The notes: generated by a model from the sequence alone, not told the origin. A DNA stretch of 64,000 nucleotides from Lachnospiraceae bacterium (GCA_910575255.1 CAJTEM010000001.1:54372-118371), one strand, 5' to 3'. Shown: positions 35,501 through 44,470, numbered from the stretch's first letter. Numbers and translations are program-made.

Positions 35501-38500
35501 GAAAAGGATTGGTCGGAATTGGTGGTGCTCTGGCAGCCGTAGCAGTAGCTGTAAAACTTATGCCTAAGAATATGGTCGGCATTGGCCTTGGGTTGGTTGA
35601 AGTCGCAGCAGCGCTTAAAATCATTGGAGGCGTTATTCAGGATGCCGGCGGTATGAAATGGGAAGAGATTGGAAAAGGCATGGTTGTTCTTGCCGGTTCT
35701 ATGACAATCCTTGCGATTGCGCTCAACGCTATGAAAGGGGCTCTTGGGGGAGCATCAGCAATGCTGGTTATGTCGGCGGCGCTTGCAGTTTTTACCCCAG
35801 TATTAAAAGCTCTTGGCTCAATGAGTTTGGCAGAGATTGGGAAGGGGCTTCTGGCTCTGGCAGGTGCGTTTACGGTATTAGGCATCGCTGGTGCAGTGCT
35901 TGGTCCTATGGTTCCCGCGATCCTCGGTTTATCCGGGGCATTGGCATTGCTCGGGGTGGCAGTTGCGGCTTGTGGAGTCGGTATATTGGCACTTTCAGCC
36001 GGGTTGGCTTCCCTTGCTGTTTCCGGCGTGGCCGGCGTAACGGGATTGGTGGCTGCCCTGGAAATTCTGATTGTCGGTGTGCTTGGAATTATTGCGAACA
36101 GCGCAACGGCTATTGCCGGTGCTGTGAAAGCGATTGTGTTGGCCCTAGTAGACGTCATAGTTGAATGTGCACCGCCGATTGCTGAGGGTGTACTTACATT
36201 GATCGAGGAGGTTCTGAAATCTCTGGCAGAGCATGGACCGAATATCGTAACATACCTGATGGATTTTCTGATCGGAGTCATCGATGCGATTGCGGCAAGG
36301 CTTCCAGAATTGATAAAAGCAGCTGTAAATCTGATTGGTGCATTCTTCAAGGGTGTTGTGGATGCCTTGAAAGGGATTGATACGACGACTCTCCTGGAAG
36401 GCATCGTTGGAATCGGTCTGCTTTCGGCTATTATGCTGGCACTTTCTGCTGTGGCGGGGCTTATTCCGGGTGCTATGGTAGGTGTTCTTGGCATGGGAGC
36501 AGTAATTGCCGAAATGTCGCTGGTTTTGGCTGCTGTCGGTGCATTTGCTCAGTTGCCGGGATTGAAGTGGCTGATAGGGGAAGGAGGAGATTTACTACAG
36601 GGTGTAGGTACAGCTATCGGGAAATTTGTCGGTGGTATTGTCGGGGGATTCCTTGGCGGTATTTCGGCACAGTTCCCGCAGATTGGTCAGGACCTGACTG
36701 ATTTTATGACTAACGCCCAGGGATTTATCGAAGGAGCAAAAAAGATCGATCCTGCTATGCTGCAGGGAGTCAACGCTCTTGCACAGACGATTCTGCTCTT
36801 GACGGCAGCTAATATTTTGGACGGACTGACTAAATGGTTTACCGGAGGAACCAGCCTTGTGAAGTTTGGCGAGGAACTGGCGGAATTCGGGCCATATTTT
36901 AAGAGATACTCTGATGAGATTGCCGGCATCAACCCGGAAGTGATAACTGCTTCTTCTAATGCGGCGCTTGCTCTGGCTGAGATGGCATCAAAACTTCCTA
37001 ACAGTGGAGGGCTTGCCGGAAAGATATTCGGAGAAAATAATCTGTCTGATTTTGGGGCAGAACTGGAGAAGTTTGGTCCTTATATTAAAAGATATGGGGA
37101 TCAGGTGAAAGGGCTGGATTCTGCTGCGGTGAAAGCTTCAGCGGAAGCAGCACAAATGATGGCTGACATGGCGGCGACACTTCCAAATTCAGGAGGATTG
37201 GCCGCTAAAATTATGGGCGATAATACGCTCTCGGCATTTGGTGAGGAACTGGAGAAGTTCGGCCCGCACATCAGCAAGTATGCTAAGGATGTTAATGGTG
37301 TAGATCCGGCGGCAGTGAAGGCTTCTGCTCAGGCTGCGCAGGTACTATCGGATATGGCATCGACCTTGCCTAATTCTGGTGGTTTAGCAGCATTGATTAT
37401 GGGCGATAACACCCTTTCAGAGTTTGGTGAGGAACTGGAGAAATTTGGCCCTCACATAGCCAAGTATGCACAGGATGTAGCCAACGTGCAGCCTACTGTG
37501 GTCACGGCATCGGCCAATGCGGCGAAAGCTCTCAGTGAATTGGCGAATAATCTGCCGAATACAGGTGGTCTTGTGAGCTGGTTTACAGGTGATAACGATA
37601 TTGGAGCATTCGGTCAAAGTCTGGAAAAGTTTGGACAGTCGTTTGCCGGATATTACAATTCGATCGCTGGCATCGACACAGCACTTCTTGATGCCGTGAT
37701 AGTGGAGCTTGGGAAACTTGTGGACATGGCGAACGGCATATCTGGAGTGGATACGTCTGGATTTACACGGTTTGCAAGTGATTTAACAACCATGGGGAAC
37801 AACGGCATCGATGGATTTATTCAGGCTTTCACAAATGCCAATGAGAAAGTACAGCAGGGAGTGACGGCTTTATTAACAACAGTCACATCAACAATGCAGG
37901 CGCAGGTCGGCACTCTGACCGCATCTGGGACTACTGCTGGACAGAGTCTTGGCACTGGTTTAATCAATGGAATCAACACGCAGAAACCATTGGCAGTAGC
38001 TGCTATAAGCGGTATGTGTGTGACCTTGATACAAACGATGCAGGCTGGATTACCAAGCGCCACGTTCAATACCATTGGGCAAACGAATGTTATGCAGGGA
38101 CTTATCAATGGTCTGAATGCTAAGAGAGCTCTTTTGTTGAGTACGGCAAGGAATCATTGTACGGCATTGGTGCAGCAATTCAGGACTTCACTTCCCAGCG
38201 CTACATTCAACACAATCGGCCAAAATGTAATCCAGGCTATCATCAATGGAATGAATGCTAAAAGGGAATTACTGCTGGCAACGGCAAGAAACCTTTGTGT
38301 TGCGCTTGTCGCAAAATTCAGGACCGAATTACCGACAGCCACGTTCCAGACACTTGGAGAGGGGCTTGTTCAGGCTTTGGCGAACGGGATCAAAAGCAAG
38401 CAAAGTACAGCGGAAGAAACGGCTAGGGCAGTATGCAGCGCCACTATGAATGCATTCAGAAACAATCTTTCGGCCGATGATTTGAAAGGGGTTGGTGCAA

Positions 38501-39102
38501 ACGCAGCTCAAGGATTAGCAGATGGAATCAGAAGCAAAATCAATGAGATTGCAGATGCGGCGATTGATGCTGCGAAAAGAGCTGTCCGGGAGGCTAAAAA
38601 GGAACTTGATGAACATTCTCCATCGAAGGTTTTCTTTAAGATCGGCGAGAATGTTGATTTGGGAATGATCAATGGCATCCGGGCGTACTTAAGACGTGTT
38701 GGCGATGCCGGTACGGAGCTTGGCAGAGAAACAATCGATTCGATGAAATCTGCCATCCGTCATATTTCGGATATCGTAAACGGAGAGATGGACACGGAGC
38801 CGACTATCAGGCCGGTTCTGGATATGACAAATGTTCAAAATGGAGTCAGCGAAATCAATTCCCTGTTCACAAAGGGGTTGAATATGTCGGCTTCCTATAA
38901 TAAAGCTTTGTCGGCCGCAAGGGACAATAAAATTAGTTCTGTTGCCGCTGATAATGCTTCAGGAAACTATCAACAGCCTGCATCGAATACATACAGTTTC
39001 GTGCAGAATAACTACTCGCCGAAAGCTCTGTCCCGGAAAGATATCTACCGGCAGACTAAGAACCAGTTTGCGGCGATGAAGGGAGCGGTGAGTAGCACAT
39101 GA
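32578..39102 (+). CDS. Tape measure protein
   Basis: Encodes 2174 residues, setting tail length. A coiled N-terminal region (QQFEKGVQTTMGTLDKLKHS) is followed by long hydrophobic repeated segments (residues about 740-1330) that would form the membrane-inserting part, then two sets of tandem repeats (see separate entries). The C-terminus resembles the tail-tip binding region. At the usual ratio of about 0.15 nm per residue the tail would be near 330 nm, a long siphovirus tail; that is an estimate from family behaviour. It overlaps both neighbours by four bases. Confidence 0.92.
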   Translation: MSKSVEKRIVEMRFDNQQFEKGVQTTMGTLDKLKHSLKLDGATKGLEDVDKAVKGINISGLSSAVETVKSRFSALEVVAITALANITNSVVNAGKKLVDSFTLEPIHQGFAEYELKMGSVQTIMASTGADIKTVNGYLEELNTYSDKTIYSFSDMTSSIGKFTNAGVSLDDAVKAIKGISNEAAVSGANANEASRAMYNFAQALSSGAVKLIDWKSIENANMATVEFKQSLLDTALAMGTVVKVGDKYQSTTTDAQGKISDLFTATSMFNDSLSSQWMTTDVLVQTLGNYATDVREMTAAEKKAYEEKLRGIGYTEEQIKAIEELGQKAFDSAQDVKTFSQLMDTLKEAAGSGWAQTFEILFGDLEEAKVLWTSVSQVVGGFIDQSSKARNDMLQGWKDLGGRQALIESVQNAFSGLMSVVKPVGEAFREIFPATTSEQLINLTKGLKEFTSHLKLSDKDSQNLKNTFKGLFAVLDLVKQGIGALVKAVFPMTKGLGSLGSGVLSVTGKIGEWLVSLDQAAKKSDVFNQTIQKFHDKVSPILKSVKGHIDGAVVAIKKFAETHFNVPDTSGLMSVADKLKARIEPFKKIGEVAKEAMGKLVDAFKASAPVLANLGGIIVDALGKVVDGIMKALRGEGFDSLIDLLNGGIITGLGVGIMKFIKNLTGLESTADDAIGGFAGIIEGFKGAINGAKETLADFQASLKADILMKIAGSIAVLAGSLLVLSLIDSDKLGGALASISILFAELAASMALFDNTLSGQKGLNKFGMAMIEMSAAILVLASALKKIASIDSDKLAGALVGITVLIGEMVAASLALSKWGGKIKTSAVSMILFAEAINILANAVGKLGALDTDKLTKGLVGVGVLMAELAAFMVASKFGNFKATQGLAIIELSAALLILEKSVSGFGSMDIETIKKGLTGVGVILAEVAGFSVIAGKAKHILSSATALTVIGAAMLIFGKAIKDIGSLSIETIGKGLVGIGGALAAVAVAVKLMPKNMVGIGLGLVEVAAALKIIGGVIQDAGGMKWEEIGKGMVVLAGSMTILAIALNAMKGALGGASAMLVMSAALAVFTPVLKALGSMSLAEIGKGLLALAGAFTVLGIAGAVLGPMVPAILGLSGALALLGVAVAACGVGILALSAGLASLAVSGVAGVTGLVAALEILIVGVLGIIANSATAIAGAVKAIVLALVDVIVECAPPIAEGVLTLIEEVLKSLAEHGPNIVTYLMDFLIGVIDAIAARLPELIKAAVNLIGAFFKGVVDALKGIDTTTLLEGIVGIGLLSAIMLALSAVAGLIPGAMVGVLGMGAVIAEMSLVLAAVGAFAQLPGLKWLIGEGGDLLQGVGTAIGKFVGGIVGGFLGGISAQFPQIGQDLTDFMTNAQGFIEGAKKIDPAMLQGVNALAQTILLLTAANILDGLTKWFTGGTSLVKFGEELAEFGPYFKRYSDEIAGINPEVITASSNAALALAEMASKLPNSGGLAGKIFGENNLSDFGAELEKFGPYIKRYGDQVKGLDSAAVKASAEAAQMMADMAATLPNSGGLAAKIMGDNTLSAFGEELEKFGPHISKYAKDVNGVDPAAVKASAQAAQVLSDMASTLPNSGGLAALIMGDNTLSEFGEELEKFGPHIAKYAQDVANVQPTVVTASANAAKALSELANNLPNTGGLVSWFTGDNDIGAFGQSLEKFGQSFAGYYNSIAGIDTALLDAVIVELGKLVDMANGISGVDTSGFTRFASDLTTMGNNGIDGFIQAFTNANEKVQQGVTALLTTVTSTMQAQVGTLTASGTTAGQSLGTGLINGINTQKPLAVAAISGMCVTLIQTMQAGLPSATFNTIGQTNVMQGLINGLNAKRALLLSTARNHCTALVQQFRTSLPSATFNTIGQNVIQAIINGMNAKRELLLATARNLCVALVAKFRTELPTATFQTLGEGLVQALANGIKSKQSTAEETARAVCSATMNAFRNNLSADDLKGVGANAAQGLADGIRSKINEIADAAIDAAKRAVREAKKELDEHSPSKVFFKIGENVDLGMINGIRAYLRRVGDAGTELGRETIDSMKSAIRHISDIVNGEMDTEPTIRPVLDMTNVQNGVSEINSLFTKGLNMSASYNKALSAARDNKISSVAADNASGNYQQPASNTYSFVQNNYSPKALSRKDIYRQTKNQFAAMKGAVSST
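36870..37640 (+). repeat. Tandem 62-residue repeats inside the tape measure
   Basis: About four copies of a unit with FGEELEKFGPHI, VKASAQAAQ and LPNSGGLA, with a 186-base period (starts near 36860, 37046, 37231, 37417). DNA copies are similar enough to promote length changes by recombination. Confidence 0.75.
37960..38440 (+). repeat. Second tandem repeat block in the tape measure
   Basis: Three to four copies of a unit of about 50 residues carrying LPSATFNTIGQ, INGMNAKRELLLATARN and ALVQQF. Same logic as the preceding block: variable tail length by repeat loss or gain. Confidence 0.65.
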
Positions 39103-40016
39103 TCAAATCAGTAACAGTAACAAATTACCTTGGCGAATGGATCAAGATTAACCTTGCCGATGATGACCCCGAACATGGTTTGCTCATCAAAAGCATAGAA
39201 GGTCTTGGTCCCGCTAAGGCCGATGTCAATACTACGAATCTGGCGACAAATGACGGCTCGCTGTATAACTCGGCAAGGCTTGAAGAGCGAAATATCGTTA
39301 TGCAGTTATATTTTACCGAAGCTCCAAGGATTGAAGACGCAAGACAGACAACCTACAAGTATTTTCCGATTAAGAAGTTCCTCGATTTCCTTGTAGAGAC
39401 GGATAATCGGATTGTCAGGACAAAGGGGTATGTTGAATCCAACGAGCCAAATATTTTCAGCGAGCATGAGTCCAGTCAGATCTCTATCGTATGCCCGGAC
39501 CCGTATTTTTATTCGGCCGGGGAAAATGGAAATAACGTAACTATTTTCTATGGCGTGGAACCCCTTTTTGAGTTTGAGTTTGATAATAATTCCCTTGATG
39601 AGGACTTGATTGAATTCGGCTCTATAGAAAATCAGACGGAGCGTTCAGTCTATTATGACGGGGATGCGGAGATCGGAGTAACTATCACAATCCACGCTAT
39701 TGGAGAAGCAAGGAACATTACAATTTACAATACCGGGACCAGGGAAGTAATGCGGATCGATACGGATAAGCTGGAAGCTCTTACTGGTTCAGGAATCATA
39801 TCCGGTGATGACATCATCATCACAACCGTCCGGGGAGAGAAATCAATCCGGCTGCTTAGAACAGGCCGTTATACCAATATCCTCAACTGCCTGGACAAAG
39901 GTTCGGACTGGTTCCAGCTGTCAAAAGGCGATAATATTTTTGCCTATGTAGCGGAATACGGTTCAGAAAACCTGCAGTTTAAGATTGAAAACAGAATCAT
40001 ATATGAAGGAGTATAG
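39099..40016 (+). CDS. Distal tail protein (Dit)
   Basis: Encodes 305 residues. The N-terminal half (IKSIEGLGPAKADVNTTNLA, then YFPIKKFLDFLVET) is a siphovirus Dit beta-sandwich; the C-terminal half is the galectin-like domain. Dit forms the hub joining tail tube and receptor-binding parts. It overlaps the tape measure gene. Confidence 0.85.
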   Translation: MIKSVTVTNYLGEWIKINLADDDPEHGLLIKSIEGLGPAKADVNTTNLATNDGSLYNSARLEERNIVMQLYFTEAPRIEDARQTTYKYFPIKKFLDFLVETDNRIVRTKGYVESNEPNIFSEHESSQISIVCPDPYFYSAGENGNNVTIFYGVEPLFEFEFDNNSLDEDLIEFGSIENQTERSVYYDGDAEIGVTITIHAIGEARNITIYNTGTREVMRIDTDKLEALTGSGIISGDDIIITTVRGEKSIRLLRTGRYTNILNCLDKGSDWFQLSKGDNIFAYVAEYGSENLQFKIENRIIYEGV

Positions 40017-40019
40017 ATT

Positions 40020-41078
40020 ATGGAAGTATTGATTATGGACGAAAAGTTTCAGCAGGTCTGTCTAATCGATGCTTTCGAGTCTCTGATCTGGACTGAGAGG
40101 TATCATGGTTTTGGAGACTTTGAGATTTATGCACCAGCAAATGCTGAACTTATGAAAACAGTGAAGCAGGACTATTATGCCTGGCTGAAGGATTCAGATC
40201 AGGTGATGATTGTGGAGGAAGTTCAGATCGGGACGGAAGTGGAGACCGGAGGACATTTGACAATATCTGGACGTTCCCTGGAATCTATTCTGGACCGGCG
40301 CATTGTCTGGCAGCAAACAGTGCTTAACGGAAATCTTCAAAATGGGATTAAAAAGCTGATTACCGAAAATGTTATTTCTCCGGTTATTGCAGATCGGAAG
40401 ATTGCAGGGTTTGTATTCCAGGAATCAAAAGATCCATATATAACGGGTCTGACGATACGGGCTCAGTATACCGGGGACAATCTGTACGAAACCATAGAAA
40501 CCATTTGCAAAGCCTATAATCTTGGATTTCAGATCATGCTCAATGAGCAGAATCAGTTTGTATTTAGTCTTTATTCCGGAGCGGACCGTTCTTATGATCA
40601 ATCAGTCAATCCTTACGTTGTATTTTCTCCTAAGTTTGAAAATATCATTAACAGCAATTATCTGGAGTCAAAGAAAACATTGAAAAATGTGACTTTGGTA
40701 GCAGGGGAAGATGCGGGTTCAACAAGGCGCACACGAATTGTTGGAACTGGGAAAGACTTAAACCGGAGAGAGATTTATACGGACGCCAGAGATATACAGT
40801 CTGAAACACAGGACGGAAAATTGTCTGATGCGGAATACAATGCCCAGTTGGATCAAAGAGGAAAAGAAAAACTTTCTGAGTACCAGCTTACCAAGTCTTT
40901 TGAGGGGCAGGTGGAGTCCACGCAGACGTTTGTTTATGGAAAGGATTTTTATAAAGGGGATATCGTTCAGATTGTAAACGAGTATGGAATAGAATCGAAA
41001 GTTCGGGTGATTGAAATTGTCAGGGCGCAGGATACAACTGGTTATGAAACATACCCGACTTTCAGCATAGTGGAATAG
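40020..41078 (+). CDS. Siphovirus ReqiPepy6 Gp37-like tail protein
   Basis: Encodes 352 residues. WTERYHGFGDFEIYAP, TISGRSLESILDRRIV and YKGDIVQIVNEYGI fit the Gp37-like tail protein family that caps the tail below Dit. ATG 40020 follows AAGGAG. Role is structural; no peptidase motif is visible. Confidence 0.85.
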   Translation: MEVLIMDEKFQQVCLIDAFESLIWTERYHGFGDFEIYAPANAELMKTVKQDYYAWLKDSDQVMIVEEVQIGTEVETGGHLTISGRSLESILDRRIVWQQTVLNGNLQNGIKKLITENVISPVIADRKIAGFVFQESKDPYITGLTIRAQYTGDNLYETIETICKAYNLGFQIMLNEQNQFVFSLYSGADRSYDQSVNPYVVFSPKFENIINSNYLESKKTLKNVTLVAGEDAGSTRRTRIVGTGKDLNRREIYTDARDIQSETQDGKLSDAEYNAQLDQRGKEKLSEYQLTKSFEGQVESTQTFVYGKDFYKGDIVQIVNEYGIESKVRVIEIVRAQDTTGYETYPTFSIVE

Positions 41079-41090
41079 GAGGTTCTGCAG

Positions 41091-42221
41091 ATGAGTGTAA
41101 CGTATGGATTTTACAACGCGAAGAACCATGACCGCCGATACAATTCAATACAGATATCAAGTATTTTTGACGGAATTATCAGCGATGGCATTTATATGTC
41201 AATCGGCGATCACATGGTCGTAAAGTCAAATTCCGGAATGATGGTTACAGTTGGGGTAGGACGGGCCTGGTTCAATCATACATGGACTCTGAACGACTCC
41301 CTGCTCCCGATCGAGGTTCCGTTATCGGAGATCATTCTTAACAGAATTGACGCCATTGTTTTGGAAGTAAATGCGGAGGAAAGCGTCCGCGAAAATACAA
41401 TCAAAGTGATAAAAGGAACGCCGGCTACTAATCCTGCAAGACCTCTAATGGTCAACACGAGTGCAGTTCATCAGTATCCGCTGGCGTATATATATGTTGG
41501 GTCTGGCGTTACAGAAATCCGGCAATCTAATATCACGAATATGGTGGGCACTTCGGCAACACCGTTTGTTACCGGAATTATTGACACCATCAACATTGAC
41601 GACCTCATTGCGCAGTGGGGCGATCAGTGGGAGGAATATTATGCAAAACAGGTAGCCGACATGGAACGTACCAATATCTTTTGGAAAGAACAGTGGGCAA
41701 CTTGGTTTTTGGCGCAGACAACAGAAATTCAGGAAGCATATCTTGCATGGGAAAAACAATGGACGGACTGGTTTCATTCTCAAACGGCAGAGATGGAGAG
41801 TACGAATGCTTTCTGGAAACAGCAATGGGAGCAGTGGTTTTATGGATACATCAATGGGTATACTGCTGAAATGGCTGATTGGAGAGATCAGAGCCAGGCG
41901 GATTTTATAAGCTGGTTTCAAAATCTTCAGGCAATGCTGTCAAGCGATGTAGCTGCTAATATGGCAAAAGAAATTCTGGATCTTCAAAAAAGGACGAAAG
42001 TTTTGGAAGTATTTTCAGAAGTCCTTTCAACGGAGTATGCCGTATACCATCAGCTTTATGACAGCGGATACAGAACATATGGAGTCGTACAAGACTCCTC
42101 AAACAAAGATATTCTCGACAGCAATATTGATGCGGTAATTGGCCGCACCCATTCGAGTGAACTTATTCTGGACAGCAACGGAAATCCGATTGATGCCAGA
42201 GTTATATTTGTAACCAAATGA
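41091..42221 (+). CDS. Baseplate upper-type tail protein with Trp-rich repeats
   Basis: Encodes 376 residues. The N-terminal about 160 match baseplate-type proteins (VTYGFYNAKNHDRRYNSIQI, AWFNHTWTLND). Residues about 195-285 are a Trp-rich helical array (FWKEQWATWF, WEKQWTDWF, FWKQQWEQWF). It likely carries the diversified adhesin encoded next. Starts after AGGAGG. Confidence 0.8.
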   Translation: MSVTYGFYNAKNHDRRYNSIQISSIFDGIISDGIYMSIGDHMVVKSNSGMMVTVGVGRAWFNHTWTLNDSLLPIEVPLSEIILNRIDAIVLEVNAEESVRENTIKVIKGTPATNPARPLMVNTSAVHQYPLAYIYVGSGVTEIRQSNITNMVGTSATPFVTGIIDTINIDDLIAQWGDQWEEYYAKQVADMERTNIFWKEQWATWFLAQTTEIQEAYLAWEKQWTDWFHSQTAEMESTNAFWKQQWEQWFYGYINGYTAEMADWRDQSQADFISWFQNLQAMLSSDVAANMAKEILDLQKRTKVLEVFSEVLSTEYAVYHQLYDSGYRTYGVVQDSSNKDILDSNIDAVIGRTHSSELILDSNGNPIDARVIFVTK

Positions 42222-42241
42222 TTTTAACGAGGAGGAGCAAT

Positions 42242-43216
42242 ATGAAAATCATAGATTATGAGAAAGTGCAGAAACTTTCAACCGACAATGTTTTCCTGAT
42301 TGACGGAGAAAGCGGCACAAAAGGAATTCTGGCCGGGGATCTGGCGAAAGCTCTGATCGGTCTGCTTGATTCTGAACAGTTTATGTCAGGAGTTAATCTT
42401 TCCGAACTGCCCCAGGTCAATACTTTATCAGCTAACGATAAAATTCTTGTCGGAACGTCCGCCGGGAATAAGGCAATCGCAGCCAATGATATACTGTTCG
42501 CAATTCTTGATGTATTTGCAACTGTTGAAATGCGGAGAATGACTTTCCGCGGAAAGAATCTTGGCCCTGCTATTACCGCAGAACAGCTGGCAAGGATTAG
42601 AGATGGTTCTTTTAAAGGATTCTTCCTGGGGGATTACTGGGAGATCGGCAATCGTATTTGGCGTATTGCAGATTTCAATTACTGGTATAATTGCGGCGAC
42701 ACAGCATTTACCAAACCTCATCTGGTCGTTATGCCCGATAATAGTCTGTATAATGCACCGATGAATGACTCAAATGTTACCACCGGTGGATATATTGGTT
42801 CCAAAATGTACACCGCAAATTTGGCAAACGCCAAAACATTGATTACTGCGGCTTTTGGTTCGGCCGTGCTTTCACATCGGCAGTATTTTGTAAATGCTGT
42901 GTCCAACGGAAGACCTTCGGCTGGAGCATGGTATGATTCTACTGTCGATTTGCCGAATGAATGTATGATGTATGGGCATCTGCATTTCAGTCCAACTTCG
43001 GACGGTTCATCTGTTCCTGCAATTTATACAATCGACAAGACTCAGCTTGCTCTGATGGCTGTATACCCGAAATTCATCAACCCGGCGAGAGAAAATCAGT
43101 GGTTGAGAGACGTCGTTTCGGGGGCGAATTTCGCTCTTGGGGGTTGCGATGGCTTGTCGGGCTCCAACGCCGCGTCGGCCTCTCGTGGGGTTCGTCCGCC
43201 ATTCCCTGTTGGTTAG
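42242..43216 (+). CDS. DGR-diversified tail adhesin (C-type lectin-like)
   Basis: Encodes 324 residues. The N-terminus (VQKLSTDNVFLIDGESGTKG, LSANDKILVGTSAG) attaches to the tail; the remainder is a C-type lectin-like fold rich in Gly, Asn and Trp (GDYWEIGNRIWRIADFNYWY). The final 35 residues contain the variable repeat, ending GVRPPFPVG, the usual end of DGR target proteins. The adhesin's binding surface is rewritten from the template repeat at 44264. ATG 42242 follows GAGGAGG. Confidence 0.93.
   Translation: MKIIDYEKVQKLSTDNVFLIDGESGTKGILAGDLAKALIGLLDSEQFMSGVNLSELPQVNTLSANDKILVGTSAGNKAIAANDILFAILDVFATVEMRRMTFRGKNLGPAITAEQLARIRDGSFKGFFLGDYWEIGNRIWRIADFNYWYNCGDTAFTKPHLVVMPDNSLYNAPMNDSNVTTGGYIGSKMYTANLANAKTLITAAFGSAVLSHRQYFVNAVSNGRPSAGAWYDSTVDLPNECMMYGHLHFSPTSDGSSVPAIYTIDKTQLALMAVYPKFINPARENQWLRDVVSGANFALGGCDGLSGSNAASASRGVRPPFPVG
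43111..43198 (+). repeat. Variable repeat (VR) of the diversity-generating retroelement
   Basis: 88 bases matching the template repeat at 44264-44351 without gaps. I count 19 mismatches, 16 at template adenines (16 of 21 A positions) and three T-to-G. Ten of twelve adenine-bearing codons differ. The 3' 28 bases carry one mismatch and form the homing end. Confidence 0.95.
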
Positions 43217-43223
43217 GTAATTT

Positions 43224-43240
43224 GGGGGCCTTGTGCCCCC
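43224..43240 (+). promoter_or_regulatory. GC-rich stem-loop after VR
   Basis: GGGGGC-CTTGT-GCCCCC, a 6-bp perfect stem with five-base loop, eight bases after the adhesin stop. DGRs of the BPP-1 type need a DNA hairpin shortly after the homing end. No T-run follows, arguing against a terminator. Confidence 0.6.
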
Positions 43241-43299
43241 TCTTAATAACCGTATGCAGGTAACTGAAAAACATGTTAAAAAAGAAAGGAACAATAGAA

Positions 43300-43608
43300 A
43301 TGGATGAAAAAATCTATGTAATCACCCTTGCCGATGGGGCCGAGATTGGAAATCTTAGGCTCAATGGAAATAACTTTATTTCCAGAACTCCCATTGATAC
43401 AACAATCTTTGAGGGGAACTGCTCTCCCGTAACCATCCGCAACGGAGAAGGTGAAGAAATTCATGAGAACATGGAGCTGGTTCAGATCACTCCTGTTGGA
43501 GAGGATTACTGGTTCGTCCTGCGCGACCTCTCAGCAGCAGAGCTGGAAAAAATCAAAATGCAGTCCGATATCGAGTATGTCGCAATGATGGCCGGGATCG
43601 AAATCTAG
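43300..43608 (+). CDS. Hypothetical tail-region protein
   Basis: Encodes 102 residues (TLADGAEIGNLRLNGNNFIS). Beta-rich. It sits between the diversified adhesin and the XkdX-like gene; comparable small genes follow tail fibres in clostridial phages. ATG 43300 follows AAAGGAAC. Confidence 0.75.
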   Translation: MDEKIYVITLADGAEIGNLRLNGNNFISRTPIDTTIFEGNCSPVTIRNGEGEEIHENMELVQITPVGEDYWFVLRDLSAAELEKIKMQSDIEYVAMMAGIEI

Positions 43609-43623
43609 GAAAGGAGAATCACC

Positions 43624-43764
43624 ATGGAACATAGCAAGAATTACCAGAAAGTAAAACGTTATCACGATATGAAAGTGTGGAACGAAGTCCGTGTCCGTAA
43701 TGCCGTAAAGATGAGCTGGATCACAGAGGAGGAATTCCGGGAGATCACCGGTAAGGATTATTGA
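43624..43764 (+). CDS. XkdX family protein
   Basis: Encodes 46 residues. YHDMKVWNEVRVRNAV and WITEEEFREITGKDY match the XkdX family (PBSX-type), small proteins downstream of tail fibres, role unknown. AAAGGAG is seven bases before ATG. Its stop overlaps the Avd start by one base. Confidence 0.85.
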   Translation: MEHSKNYQKVKRYHDMKVWNEVRVRNAVKMSWITEEEFREITGKDY

Positions 43765-44246
43765 TGAGCGTCCTGGTAAGTGACCGGACAGAGTCAAAGT
43801 TCGAGCCCATCACATTTTCAACGGAAGTACACAACATGCTGCGGGAGTTCATGCAGAGAAATTTTGGAGTGAAAGATTTGGAGCATTTTGTCCAGCTTCG
43901 CTATGCCTATGGAAAAGACGATGTTGAGGATTTTGGTAAATACCGTTATTTGATGCTGACTCATAAGAAGGAAATAGATCATCTGGCGACACTCATGACC
44001 AATAATGTCAGAGCCGCCAACAGTATCTATCCGACTACCATGAGAGAGTATGAAATGCGGAGGGATTACCAATCTTCAGCTATTGTGAACTGTGAGCAGA
44101 TCATCAAAGAACTGCAGCGTGTTGTGGAAACCTTTGAGGTTGACCTGAATGTTTATGGCAGGTATGTAAAAGCTATCGACCGAGAAATCGGTTTGATAAA
44201 GAAGTGGCGCCAACGGGATAACAAAATCAAGTCATACGTGCAGTAG
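43764..44246 (+). CDS. avd: DGR accessory protein (Avd-like)
   Basis: Encodes 160 residues, almost entirely helical (EVHNMLREFMQRNFGV, IIKELQRVVETFEVDLNVY, IDREIGLIKKWRQRDNK), basic at the end. Position between target and template repeat fits Avd, the four-helix-bundle pentamer that binds reverse transcriptase and template RNA. The start overlaps the preceding stop. It is about 30 residues longer than classic Avd. Confidence 0.8.
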   Translation: MSVLVSDRTESKFEPITFSTEVHNMLREFMQRNFGVKDLEHFVQLRYAYGKDDVEDFGKYRYLMLTHKKEIDHLATLMTNNVRAANSIYPTTMREYEMRRDYQSSAIVNCEQIIKELQRVVETFEVDLNVYGRYVKAIDREIGLIKKWRQRDNKIKSYVQ

Positions 44247-44263
44247 GGTAACATCTAAATTTG

Positions 44264-44351
44264 CGTCGTTTCGGGGACGAATTTCGCTAATGTGAATAAC
44301 AATGGCAATACGAACTACAACAACGCGTCGGCCTCTCTTGGGGTTCGTCCG
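44264..44351 (+). repeat. Template repeat (TR) of the diversity-generating retroelement
   Basis: 88-base template, read in frame as the adhesin end but dominated by AAT/AAC codons (e.g. AATAACAATGGCAATACG). These Asn codons are the diversifiable sites. It lies in the 224-base gap between avd and the reverse transcriptase gene. The flanks do not match VR. Confidence 0.95.
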
Positions 44352-44470
44352 GATTCTCTGCCTAACCAACAGAGAAGGAGATGTTATCCGTTCCATCGAA
44401 AGAATTGGATAAATAGCAAAGCCGGACGCAATTTACTACGGTAAGTATTGCTACAACGGTGAATAATCTT

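Noticed and set aside
33807..35624. Long open frame on the minus strand (605 codons)
   Set aside because: Lies opposite the tape measure gene, Ser/Pro/Ala-rich in the way antisense of repeated hydrophobic coding DNA is, with no ribosome site.
36870..38440. Possible CRISPR array
   Set aside because: The regular repeats are coding and diverged, with no constant direct repeat of 25-40 bases and unique spacers. No CRISPR array is seen anywhere in the window.
43224..43240. Terminator for the adhesin gene
   Set aside because: No T-run follows the stem, and its place after the VR suits a DGR hairpin better.
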